Assembly: GCA_965227695.1 (NCBI GenBank)
Contig: OZ245760.1
Coordinates: 620,001 to 684,000 of the forward strand
Length of the DNA stretch: 64,000 nucleotides
Direction: 5' to 3'
From: UBA1858 sp965227695
GTDB lineage: Bacteria; Pseudomonadota; Gammaproteobacteria; UBA4575
Positions 26,326-34,864 of this stretch are shown piece by piece; position 1 is the stretch's first letter; every line of letters begins with the position of its first letter. Below the pieces are notes generated by a model that worked only from the letters and a program-made list of their open reading frames with translations, made no database searches and was not told the DNA's origin. Position numbers and translations under genes: made by a program.

Positions 26326-27324
26326 TTGCCTCTAATCCAGCATAATAAGTTACCAAGTATTGAACGCGTCGGTATGGAAGGCGTCAGCGTACGCTCGTGC
26401 GATCAGGTCAATACACAATTACCAAGTATTAATGTTGGTTTTCTAAACATGATGCCAGATGCCGCCTTGGCAGCAACGGAAAGACAGTTTTTAAGACTGA
26501 TAGGCGCTAATACTGATGTAAACTGCTATTTTTATCCATTTACTATTGAAGGCGTGGCGCGGTCCGACCAGGCGCAAACTTATGTGGATGAATTCTATTT
26601 CGATTACGATTTACTTAAAACGCAAAAAATCGATGCACTGATCATCACCGGTGCGAATGTGAAGCAGCCCCTGCTGCAAAATGAATTATTCTGGCCGGAG
26701 TTAACACAGGTGCTAGCCTGGGCAAAGCGTCATGTCCGTTCTACATTATGTTCGTGTCTGGCAACTCATGCTGCAATCAAAGTATTTTATGGCGTTGATC
26801 GTCAACATCTGGGTGAAAAATGCTGGGGAGTATTTGAACACCAGGTTCTAATCAAAGAGCACAAACTGGTCAACCAGGTTTCCCAGAAATTGCAAATGTG
26901 TCACTCGCGCTTCAATGACATACCTGAACGAGAATTTATCAATCATAATATTGAAATATTGATCGAAAGTGATCAGGTCGGGGTGCAGCTGGCGGCTGAG
27001 AAAGATATGAGTGTAGTTTATTTTCAGGGGCACCCGGAATATGATGATATAAGTCTGCTCAAAGAATATAAGAGAGAGGTTGCCCGCTTTCTTGCCGGTG
27101 AAATCAGTCAATATCCTGTGGTTCCGCTTAATTATTTTGATGCCCGGGCAATGGAAGATGTCAACCGATTTCGATCAAGGGCAGAGCATGCTGATAATGG
27201 TGTGTCGCTGCTTGACATTTTCCCTGAGGACGACCTGAAACTGCGCGTGACTAATTTATGGAATCAGGCCGCCCGACAAATATTTACAAACTGGGTCAAC
27301 ATTGTTGTGAATGAAAGTTTCTGA
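26326..27324 (+). CDS. metA: Homoserine O-succinyltransferase family protein (MetA-like)
   Basis: A 332-residue glutamine-amidotransferase-fold acyltransferase, expected to activate homoserine for methionine synthesis. The nucleophile is C144 in LCSCLATHAA, and the His-Glu pair is in YFQGHPEYDD. Also matching MetA are GFLNMMP near residue 38 and the C-terminal FTNWVN. The E. coli Lys pair after LNLMP is replaced by Asp-Ala, and the protein is about 20 residues longer, so this is a divergent branch; acyl specificity (succinyl or acetyl) cannot be fixed. The start is TTG 26326, which restores the family N terminus; the first in-frame ATG would remove 16 residues. It overlaps the convergent gene at 27296. 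Confidence 0.85.
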   Translation: MPLIQHNKLPSIERVGMEGVSVRSCDQVNTQLPSINVGFLNMMPDAALAATERQFLRLIGANTDVNCYFYPFTIEGVARSDQAQTYVDEFYFDYDLLKTQKIDALIITGANVKQPLLQNELFWPELTQVLAWAKRHVRSTLCSCLATHAAIKVFYGVDRQHLGEKCWGVFEHQVLIKEHKLVNQVSQKLQMCHSRFNDIPEREFINHNIEILIESDQVGVQLAAEKDMSVVYFQGHPEYDDISLLKEYKREVARFLAGEISQYPVVPLNYFDARAMEDVNRFRSRAEHADNGVSLLDIFPEDDLKLRVTNLWNQAARQIFTNWVNIVVNESF

Positions 27325-27964
27325 TCCTGCCTTTTGTTGCCAGCAACAACAAAGCCGAGGCGAACAACCACACAGCTCCGGGCAATGGAACCGGGCTGGC
27401 TGTCAATGTGACGGAACCTGCCTCACCGGGCGTACCAATATCTCCCAACCCATATACACGGTCCTGAGTTAACTGATAGTCCGCTGGGGTTGGAATGGTT
27501 GTCTGTCTGATGAGTTCAGCGCTTACCCCTGAAATTCCAAATGGGTCACCTGCATAATCGAGGCGGGTTAATACCTGACTGTCGTCAGAGATAATAATCT
27601 GGTCGCCAGCATTATTCAATGTGAAGTTGCTATAGATATAGTCTGCAGTTAATCCGCCATTGAGCGTGCTGTCTCCATTTCTTGCCATCACGAAATAACT
27701 TCCTGCATTGATAGTCAGGCTTTCATTACTGCTTATCTGGTGAAGATTACTTCCGTCATCACTGATGATGAGTCCATTCATGTCGATGGGCTGCATGGTT
27801 GTGTTAAAAATCTCAAACCATTCACCCGCAGTGTCACTGGATTGTGCCGGATTAGCCATTACCTCACTGATTATCAGGTGTCCTGGTTGTAAGGTTGCAC
27901 TGTAACTTTCACTGTGAGCGCCAATGGAAATAAAGAAAAAAATAATTGGGATAATTTTACGCAT
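27296..27964 (-). CDS. Lamin-tail-domain exported protein with VPLP-type C-terminal sorting signal
   Basis: A 222-residue secreted or surface protein. The order is a signal peptide (MRKIIPIIFFFISIG..., cleavage near GAHS), a lamin tail domain (LIISEVMANPAQSSDTAGEWFEIFN, typical of the LTD fold) to about residue 170, then VPLPGAVWLF, a hydrophobic helix and a basic KGRIR end. The tail is the tripartite layout of PEP-CTERM/VPLPA-CTERM proteins, which are processed by exosortase. ATG 27964 gives the signal peptide. No exosortase is in the window. Its 3' end overlaps metA by 29 bases, tail to tail. The role is unknown; LTD domains often accompany nucleases or surface adhesins. Confidence 0.85.
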   Translation of the reverse strand: MRKIIPIIFFFISIGAHSESYSATLQPGHLIISEVMANPAQSSDTAGEWFEIFNTTMQPIDMNGLIISDDGSNLHQISSNESLTINAGSYFVMARNGDSTLNGGLTADYIYSNFTLNNAGDQIIISDDSQVLTRLDYAGDPFGISGVSAELIRQTTIPTPADYQLTQDRVYGLGDIGTPGEAGSVTLTASPVPLPGAVWLFASALLLLATKGRIRNFHSQQC

Positions 27965-28163
27965 GTTATCGTGTCCTGGTGAGTGTGAAGACAAAGCATA
28001 ATTATCTATTGAGCGTTATCAATGATGGTCGTGCGTAGTCGCACAATGTGCCGCAATCAACATGATCGCGGTGAAAGAAAACTGGCGCTGTTCAGGCACA
28101 GAGATTAAGCTTGGCAATATTTTCTATCTGAGATTTTGTAGTGTATTTACTGAAGGTGAAAAT

Positions 28164-28607
28164 ATGGTTTTTCTGAGGCCCTGGTGCTTGATATGCGGCT
28201 ATGCGTGTGTTTGTTTCATCTTCAGTACAGTGCAGGCACAGGAATTCGATTACTATCCATATATTGCCAAATATGCCAGGTGTGAGGCGATACAGAATGT
28301 AATGGCAAATGTAGCCAGTGAATCGGAACAGGAATTTTTTCAACACGCACTCCATCATGCGTCGCTGGCGTCAAGAAAAATTGCCCTCGCTTTTGCAAAA
28401 GCGGGGAGTTATCCGGCGGGAATGGTTGATGAACTTTATCAAACTTATCTGGATGAATATCGGCAACAGCTCAGAAGCAATGCTCAGGCTGAAAGTCTGA
28501 TCGCCGCACTTCGTCCGTATGTGAAAAAATGCCAGCACCTGCTGGATATGCAGGCAGATCTGATCGTTGACCCCAAAACAAATGCTCTTTATCAGGATGA
28601 ACCGTGA
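28164..28607 (+). CDS. Exported small helical protein of unknown function
   Basis: I do not recognise this 147-residue protein. From ATG 28164, with GAAGG a few bases upstream, it has a hydrophobic Cys-rich signal peptide ending near VQAQ. The mature part is predicted helical, with two cysteines, one in KYARCEAI and one in KKCQHLL, about 90 residues apart, that could form a disulfide in the periplasm. The frame continues upstream to 28062 but only the shorter form has a signal peptide. It stands alone, convergent with hppA. Confidence 0.65.
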   Translation: MVFLRPWCLICGYACVCFIFSTVQAQEFDYYPYIAKYARCEAIQNVMANVASESEQEFFQHALHHASLASRKIALAFAKAGSYPAGMVDELYQTYLDEYRQQLRSNAQAESLIAALRPYVKKCQHLLDMQADLIVDPKTNALYQDEP

Positions 28608-28616
28608 ATAAGGTGA

Positions 28617-28650
28617 TGGTACGCTTTATTCCTGATGAAAAGCTGTACCA
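28617..28650. terminator. Hairpin between convergent genes (unknown exported protein and hppA)
   Basis: Arms TGGTACGCTTT (28617-28627) and AAAGCTGTACCA (28639-28650) pair over 11 bases with a single-base bulge and an 11-base loop. It lies in the 73-base gap between the stop of the gene at 28164-28607 and the stop of hppA. No strong U-run follows on either strand, so termination is inferred from position and stability. Confidence 0.4.
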
Positions 28651-28681
28651 CCACCAATCCGAGAATACTGTCAGGCCAGCG

Positions 28682-30688
28682 TTACAGTAGCGGAGCGATG
28701 ACCAGGCTGACAATTGCCATGACGTTAATTAAAATATTCATGGAAGGGCCAGATGTATCTTTAAATGGATCACCAACAGTATCGCCGACCACGGCGGCTT
28801 TGTGAACATCAGAACCCTTGCCGCCAAGATTTCCTTTTTCGACATATTTCTTGGCATTATCCCACGCGCCACCAGCATTGGCCATCATTAATGCAAGTAA
28901 CACGCATCCCAACAGTGCGCCTCCTAGCATTCCGCCCAGGGTTTGAGGCCCCAGACCAAAGCCGACAACCACCGGTGCGATGACCGCGAGTAACCCGGGC
29001 AGCACCATTTTTTTCAATGCCGCGGTCGTTGCAATGTCCACGCATCGAACCGTGTCCGGTTTGGCAGTACCCTCCAGTAGTCCCGGTATTTCTTTAAATT
29101 GGCGACGGATTTCCTTGATCATGTCAAACGCGGCATCGCCGACAGCGGTCATTGTCAGTGAAGCGACCAGGAAGGGGAAAACACCACCTATGAACAGGCC
29201 TATCAGGACCATTGGATTGCTTAGGTCAAGATTTACTGCACCACTACCATGGCTGCTGATTTCAGTGATAAAAGCGGTGATGATCGCCAGCGCCGCAAGG
29301 GCCGCCGCGCCGATCGCAAAACCTTTTCCAATCGCGGCAGTCGTGTTACCAACTTCGTCTAAACTGTCGGTAATCTTACGCGTGTCTTCGCCCATTTCCG
29401 CCATCTCCGCAATTCCGCCGGCATTATCTGCCACCGGACCATAGGCATCTATGGCCATAGTGATACCCACTGTGGCAAGCATACCGACTGCAGCAATCCC
29501 AACGCCGTATAAATCTGCCCAGTGATTGGCAAAAAAGATAATCGCGGCGATACTCAACACGGGGATCAGTACGGATTGCATGCCTGTTGCAAGGCCAATA
29601 ATCATGACTGTCGCAGGTCCGGTTTCGCCGCCTTTTGCAATTTTACGAATAGGATTGCCGCCAGTGTAGTATTCAGTGACCAGGCCGATAATGATGCCAC
29701 CCACAGCACCACTTAGTACGGCAGCCCATACACCGGTGGAGATGCCCAGCAAATTGATACAAAAATAAGAAGCGATTATAAAAATGATCGCCGCCGAAAA
29801 TGTTCCCAGGCGCAAAGCGCTGGCAGGCGCCATGTTGCTTTGAAGTTTGACAACGATAATTCCGACCAGTGAACAAAGCAGGCCAACGGAGGCCAGTCCA
29901 AGGGGTAAAAACATCAGGGCTTGCTGGGGTCCCAGCGTTGCAAGTACAGTACCCCCAAGAGTGGATGCAATGGCTATGGTGGCGATGATAGAACCGCAAT
30001 ATGACTCGAAGATATCTGAGCCCATGCCGGCAACGTCCCCGACGTTATCACCCACATTATCTGCAATGACGCCGGGATTGCGGGGATCATCCTCAGGGAT
30101 GCCCGCTTCGACTTTGCCAACCAGGTCCGCACCAACATCCGCACTTTTAGTAAATATACCACCGCCAACACGGGAGAATAACGCGACGGTCGAGGCGCCC
30201 ATGCCGAAACCGTGAATGATATGAGCCGTGTCCGGATCGGAACCATATAGCAGGTAAAGGCTGCCAAGCCCAAGCAGACCCATGGCAGCGACAGTCAAGC
30301 CCATAATCGAACCACCAAAAAATGCGACGTCTAGGGCGCGGTCGAGCCCGTGCTGATTGGCTGCAACTGTGGTTCTTACATTGGCATGGGTGGCAGTATA
30401 CATCCCAATATAGCCTGCAGCCGCGGAGCTGAAAGCGCCGACAACAAATGCAATGGCAGTTGGCGCACCAAGGTCGGAAAAGTAAATAGCCAGAGTAACA
30501 ATTGCGGCGAATATAAACAGGATGGAATATTCCCTGCGCATAAAAGTCATCGCACCAAGATGGATTTGCTCGGCAATCTCCCTGACTTTGCCTTCACCTG
30601 GTGAGTGACGTAAAACAACACGGTAAATAACTAGCGCCGCAAACAGCCCGAATATTCCCAGGGCGACTGGAATTTGATCTAAAGACAT
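28682..30688 (-). CDS. hppA: Membrane-bound ion-translocating pyrophosphatase
   Basis: A 668-residue, approximately 16-segment membrane enzyme that couples PPi hydrolysis to pumping of H+ or Na+. Catalytic signatures include DVGADLVGKVE, the DNVGDNVGD loop and the C-terminal KAAVVGDTVGDPFKDTSGP. At the potassium-dependence position the motif reads GNTTAAIGKG, with Ala and Gly where K+-independent enzymes have Lys and Thr, so this should be K+-dependent. Whether it pumps protons or sodium is not clear from sequence. In methylotrophs such pumps conserve energy from PPi made in biosynthesis. It is monocistronic. Confidence 0.96.
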   Translation of the reverse strand: MSLDQIPVALGIFGLFAALVIYRVVLRHSPGEGKVREIAEQIHLGAMTFMRREYSILFIFAAIVTLAIYFSDLGAPTAIAFVVGAFSSAAAGYIGMYTATHANVRTTVAANQHGLDRALDVAFFGGSIMGLTVAAMGLLGLGSLYLLYGSDPDTAHIIHGFGMGASTVALFSRVGGGIFTKSADVGADLVGKVEAGIPEDDPRNPGVIADNVGDNVGDVAGMGSDIFESYCGSIIATIAIASTLGGTVLATLGPQQALMFLPLGLASVGLLCSLVGIIVVKLQSNMAPASALRLGTFSAAIIFIIASYFCINLLGISTGVWAAVLSGAVGGIIIGLVTEYYTGGNPIRKIAKGGETGPATVMIIGLATGMQSVLIPVLSIAAIIFFANHWADLYGVGIAAVGMLATVGITMAIDAYGPVADNAGGIAEMAEMGEDTRKITDSLDEVGNTTAAIGKGFAIGAAALAALAIITAFITEISSHGSGAVNLDLSNPMVLIGLFIGGVFPFLVASLTMTAVGDAAFDMIKEIRRQFKEIPGLLEGTAKPDTVRCVDIATTAALKKMVLPGLLAVIAPVVVGFGLGPQTLGGMLGGALLGCVLLALMMANAGGAWDNAKKYVEKGNLGGKGSDVHKAAVVGDTVGDPFKDTSGPSMNILINVMAIVSLVIAPLL

Positions 30689-30797
30689 GGTTAGTATTAC
30701 TCCCGGTAGTGGTTGTTAAATGCTGTAAACTATGATGTACACAGAATAGACAACTTATTATTGTTTGATGAATTTTTATACCGTTGCCGGCTCATTA

Positions 30798-30803
30798 TAT
30801 AAT
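30798..30803 (+). promoter_or_regulatory. Possible -10 element for the mrdA operon
   Basis: A perfect TATAAT lies about 64 bases upstream of the mrdA ATG, in the 178-base region between divergent hppA and mrdA. The best -35 candidate at 17 bases (TTTATA) is weak. This is a motif-only call. Confidence 0.3.
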
Positions 30804-30866
30804 CAATTGTGATTGTACGGCTAACAATCAATCAAAATTATTACGGATATCCAGGCTTCGCTTTGT

Positions 30867-32747
30867 ATGGCCCGACGCATCACCTTAAAAAATCTAAGAC
30901 TTGAAGGTCTGATCTTCAGGGAACGCGCGATCCTTTCGTCCATACTGGTGGCAGGCACGTTTATATTATTACTGGTGCGTTTATATGATTTGCAGATTTC
31001 AAACTACTCCCATTATCAGACGCTTTCGGATGATAATAGGGTACGGATTGTGCCGGTTGCACCGACACGCGGACTGATTATGGATCGAAACGGTGAAATA
31101 CTGGCTGATAACACACCGAACTATCAACTGGTCATCACCCCGTCACAAGTGAAAGACATGGACACCCTGATTGGGGAGTTGTCGACATTTATTGAAATTC
31201 AGCCGCATGAACTGCAGCGCTTTCACAAAACCCTGAAACGCCATCAGTCGTTCCAGCAGACACCGATAAAGTTCAATCTTGCGGATGAAGAAGTGGCAAA
31301 ATTTGCGGTTAATCAGCATCGCTTTCCCGGTGTGGAAATCACCGCACACTCCACCCGTTACTACCCACAAAAAAATACCTTTGCTCATGCTTTGGGATAT
31401 GTCGGACGCATAAATGAGAAAGAATTAAGCAGACTTGATAAACATAATTATCAGGGCACCACCCATATTGGCAAGCTGGGAATTGAAAAGCACTATGAAA
31501 ACCAATTACATGGCATCGTTGGCCACCGGCATGTGGAGATTAATGCGCAGGGTCGTACACTCAGAGTGCTTAAAACACAGCCTTCTTCACCGGGCATGGA
31601 TATTCAACTATCACTACTGGCAAGGTTGCAGGAAGTTGCGCATGAGTCACTGGGTGATCAGAAAGGCGCCATTGTCGCGATTGACCCCAATAATGGTGAT
31701 GTCCTGTCCTTTATCAGTCGGCCAAACTATGATCCGAATGCATTTGTAAACGGCATTGGCCGCAATGCATATGCCGCACTGCGCGATGACAAGCAACGAC
31801 CCTTGTTTAACCGGGCATTAGTGGGGCAGTACCCGCCCGGCTCCACAGTCAAACCCATCGTGGCCCTGGCCGCTTTACAGTATGGACTGACCTGGCCCGA
31901 AAAAACCATGTATGCCGGTCCTTTTTTTCAATTGCCCGGCAGGGAGCGTAAATATCGTGACTGGAAAAAAGAGGGTCATGGCAAAGTAAACATGATCAGT
32001 GCCATTGCGCAGTCCTGTGATGTCTACTTTTATGAATTGGGTAATGAGCTGGGTATCGACCGCATGCACGCCTTCTTAAGTCAGTTTGGCCTGGGAGAGC
32101 GGACCCGGCTTGATACGGTCGGAGAGGTAAAGGGATTACTTCCCTCCCGTGAATGGAAGAGAGCAGCCAGGGGGCAGCCCTGGTATCCGGGTGAAACGAT
32201 TATTGCCAGCATTGGCCAGGGATATATGCTAACAACACCATTACAGCTGGCCGTCATGACGGGTTATATAGCCAACCATGGCAGGATGTACCGGCCAAGA
32301 TTTGTGCGTGCGGTGCGTGAACCGGGTTCAGATCAGTTTCAAATAAAAACACCGCTTGAGATGGAACAGGTCTTGGTTGCCAATCCTGGCCACTGGCATG
32401 CCATTGAGCAATCCATGATAGATGTTGTGCACGCTTCAAATGGAACGGCCCGGAGAATTGGGGCTGATATCGCATATAAAATGGCAGGCAAAACAGGAAC
32501 ATCGCAGGTATTTGGTATTGCACAAGATGAAGAATATGAAGAAGATCAAGTGCCGAAGCATTTGCGTGATCATGCGCTTTTTATTGCCTATGCGCCGGTT
32601 GAGGACCCCCAGATTGCAGTGGCGGTCGTCGTTGAAAATGGCGGCAGTGGCGGTTCTACGGCAGCCCCCATTGCGCGTAAAATTATCGATAGTTATCTGC
32701 TGGAAGAATTGCCATTGAGAGAGAGCCGTCAAATTGTCCGTCACTAA
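30867..32747 (+). CDS. mrdA: Penicillin-binding protein 2 (elongasome transpeptidase)
   Basis: A 626-residue class B PBP that crosslinks peptidoglycan for lateral wall growth. It has a short cytoplasmic N terminus, one membrane anchor (about 22-44), the non-catalytic pedestal domain starting at RIVPVAPTRGLI, and a transpeptidase domain with the nucleophile Ser in PPGSTVKP, the SxN-type motif SCD (AQSCDVYFY) and the KTG motif in MAGKTGTSQ. It overlaps rodA by 14 bases, its glycosyltransferase partner. Length is normal. Confidence 0.97.
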   Translation: MARRITLKNLRLEGLIFRERAILSSILVAGTFILLLVRLYDLQISNYSHYQTLSDDNRVRIVPVAPTRGLIMDRNGEILADNTPNYQLVITPSQVKDMDTLIGELSTFIEIQPHELQRFHKTLKRHQSFQQTPIKFNLADEEVAKFAVNQHRFPGVEITAHSTRYYPQKNTFAHALGYVGRINEKELSRLDKHNYQGTTHIGKLGIEKHYENQLHGIVGHRHVEINAQGRTLRVLKTQPSSPGMDIQLSLLARLQEVAHESLGDQKGAIVAIDPNNGDVLSFISRPNYDPNAFVNGIGRNAYAALRDDKQRPLFNRALVGQYPPGSTVKPIVALAALQYGLTWPEKTMYAGPFFQLPGRERKYRDWKKEGHGKVNMISAIAQSCDVYFYELGNELGIDRMHAFLSQFGLGERTRLDTVGEVKGLLPSREWKRAARGQPWYPGETIIASIGQGYMLTTPLQLAVMTGYIANHGRMYRPRFVRAVREPGSDQFQIKTPLEMEQVLVANPGHWHAIEQSMIDVVHASNGTARRIGADIAYKMAGKTGTSQVFGIAQDEEYEEDQVPKHLRDHALFIAYAPVEDPQIAVAVVVENGGSGGSTAAPIARKIIDSYLLEELPLRESRQIVRH

Positions 32748-33852
32748 AGCCAGCCTGTATGAACACCCTTTGAGGGTCATATACCATTTTCTTAAGATTG
32801 ATACTGCGCTGTTCATGGCGCTTGTCATCCTGAGTCTGAGCGGTTTAGTAGTGCTGTATAGCGCCAGCGGCGGAGATGTAGATGCGCTTCAGCGCCAGCT
32901 GATTCGTCTGGGTATCGGTTTTGCCGGCCTGCTCATTTTTGCCCAGATCCCATCTGACCAGCTACGAAACTGGTCACTGGGTCTGTACTTAATTGGCGTA
33001 GCCCTGTTAGTTCTTGTGCTCATTTCAGGAGATACCGGCAAAGGTGCGCAGCGCTGGCTCAATGTGGGTATAAGATTTCAGCCTTCGGAGCTTATGAAAA
33101 TCTGGTTGCCGATGATGATGGCCTGGTATTATGCCAAACGGCCACTACCGCCCAGCATAAAAGATATATTTGTCGGTTTTGCGATCCTGCTGGTTCCCAC
33201 CGCGCTTATTATTAAACAGCCGGATCTTGGCACTTCCATTCTGGTGGCAGGGGCTGGTTTGTTTGTTATTTTTCTCGCGGGTATTCGCTATCGGGTTATT
33301 GCTGCTTTTATTGCTTTGTTACTGGCGGCCGCTCCTGCTTTTTGGTTTTACCTGCATGATTATCAGCGTGGACGTATTCTGACTTTGCTTGATCCTGAAC
33401 GTGATCCGCTGGGTGCCGGCTATCATATTATTCAGTCTAAAATTGCGATTGGATCGGGCGGATTATACGGACGTGGATGGCTAAATGGCACGCAATCCCA
33501 ACTCGACTTTATTCCTGAACGGTCGACAGATTTTATTTTTTCAGTACTTAGTGAAGAATTTGGTTTTTTTGGAACTTCATTGTTGATAATGGTCTACTTA
33601 TTTATCATTGTGCGGGGACTGGTTATCGCAGCACGTGCACAGACATGTTATGCGCGTTTACTGGGAGGTGCGATAAGTCTGTCATTTTTTTCTTATGTAT
33701 TTGTTAATATCGGCATGGTGTCCGGGTTGCTCCCGGTCGTTGGTGTACCATTGCCATTAATTAGCTACGGCGGCACCTCTATGGTAACGTTACTGACTAT
33801 GTTTGGAATCCTGATGTCAATTCATTCTCACAGAAAACTGCTAGGCCATTGA
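32734..33852 (+). CDS. rodA: Rod-shape SEDS glycosyltransferase RodA
   Basis: A 372-residue polytopic membrane protein (about ten segments) of the SEDS family that polymerises lipid II into glycan strands together with PBP2. Typical stretches are IKQPDLGTSILV, with the essential Asp, DFIFSVLSEEFGF and the C-terminal GVPLPLISYGGTSM. The only suitable start is TTG 32734, inside the end of mrdA; the next in-frame Met falls within the first membrane segment. It ends four bases into mltB, so translation of the three genes is likely coupled. Confidence 0.95.
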   Translation: MSVTKASLYEHPLRVIYHFLKIDTALFMALVILSLSGLVVLYSASGGDVDALQRQLIRLGIGFAGLLIFAQIPSDQLRNWSLGLYLIGVALLVLVLISGDTGKGAQRWLNVGIRFQPSELMKIWLPMMMAWYYAKRPLPPSIKDIFVGFAILLVPTALIIKQPDLGTSILVAGAGLFVIFLAGIRYRVIAAFIALLLAAAPAFWFYLHDYQRGRILTLLDPERDPLGAGYHIIQSKIAIGSGGLYGRGWLNGTQSQLDFIPERSTDFIFSVLSEEFGFFGTSLLIMVYLFIIVRGLVIAARAQTCYARLLGGAISLSFFSYVFVNIGMVSGLLPVVGVPLPLISYGGTSMVTLLTMFGILMSIHSHRKLLGH

Positions 33853-34856
33853 AACTATTATTTTCACATATTGTAATACTTTTGCTGATACTGCCCTGGT
33901 CTTCGGGATGGGCTGACTCATATTATGCACGCGCTGAAGTGAAAAATTTTATTCAGCGTATGATTGACGAGCATGGCTTTGAATATCCGCAGCTAAAATT
34001 ATTATTCAAAAGCGTACAACAGCAGGAAGGCGTGCTCAAGGCGATTGCAACCCCTGCTGAACGTGAAAAAAAATGGTTTGAATATCGCCCTATTTTCCTG
34101 AAGCCGGCACGTGCCCAGGCAGGAGTCGCTTACTGGAAAGAGAATGAATCAATCCTGAAGGAAGCTGAAGAGATTTATGGTGTGCCGGCAGAAATTATTG
34201 TTGCCATTATCGGTGTTGAGACCTATTACGGCCGAATTACTGGCACGCACCCTGTATTTGATAGTCTGGTTACACTTGGTTTTGATTATCCAAAGCGTGC
34301 AAAATTTTTCCTCAGTGAGCTGGAACACTTTCTTCTTATGTGTCGGGAAGAAGGGTTTGATCCGTCTCAACTTAAAGGTTCTTATGCCGGTGCCATGGGT
34401 GTTGGTCAGTTTATTTCCAGCAGTTATCGTCATTACGCCGTGGATCATGACCAGGATGGCAGGCGCGACCTGTGGAATAGCCATGAAGATGTAATTGGCA
34501 GTGTCGCCAATTACTTCAAACAACACGGCTGGCGACAACATCATGCCATTGCCAGTTCCGCGGTGTTCAAGGGTAACCCGAATCATATTGATACTTCCAA
34601 CACTCTCAAGCCCGGCATCAAGTATGCGCAGCTAAATAAACAGGGTTTTATTGCTGACAAGCCCGTTGGCATGAATGAATTAGTGTCATTATTTGTACTC
34701 GACAGTGATCGTGACTCCCAGGAATACTGGATCGGGCAGCATAATTTTTATGTTATCACCCGTTATAACCACAGCCACATGTACGCAATGGCGGTCTACC
34801 AGCTAAGCCAGGAAATCAAGAAGCAGTGGGTTCTGACTGCACAGGGATTATATTAA
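33849..34856 (+). CDS. mltB: Lytic murein transglycosylase B
   Basis: A 335-residue exported enzyme cleaving the MurNAc-GlcNAc bond with formation of 1,6-anhydroMurNAc. A signal peptide (cleaved near GWADS) is followed by the MltB domain, with the catalytic Glu in IIGVETYYGR at about residue 122, VTLGFDYPKR, GAMGVGQFISSSYR and the GSVANYFKQHGW segment. There is no lipobox, so it may be soluble or membrane-tethered by an uncleaved signal. The start is TTG 33849, overlapping the rodA stop. It sits between elongation genes and rlpA, the conserved order. Confidence 0.95.
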   Translation: MKLLFSHIVILLLILPWSSGWADSYYARAEVKNFIQRMIDEHGFEYPQLKLLFKSVQQQEGVLKAIATPAEREKKWFEYRPIFLKPARAQAGVAYWKENESILKEAEEIYGVPAEIIVAIIGVETYYGRITGTHPVFDSLVTLGFDYPKRAKFFLSELEHFLLMCREEGFDPSQLKGSYAGAMGVGQFISSSYRHYAVDHDQDGRRDLWNSHEDVIGSVANYFKQHGWRQHHAIASSAVFKGNPNHIDTSNTLKPGIKYAQLNKQGFIADKPVGMNELVSLFVLDSDRDSQEYWIGQHNFYVITRYNHSHMYAMAVYQLSQEIKKQWVLTAQGLY

Positions 34857-34864
34857 ATAAGATC

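Noticed and set aside
27340..27360. Short inverted repeat TTGTTGC-CA-GCAACAA
   Set aside because: It lies in the codons for the hydrophobic tail of the lamin-tail-domain protein, has only a two-base centre and no other support.
28980..29444. 154-codon open frame antisense to hppA
   Set aside because: It mirrors the high-codon-bias pyrophosphatase gene, has no recognisable domain and no ribosome binding site; it is a shadow.
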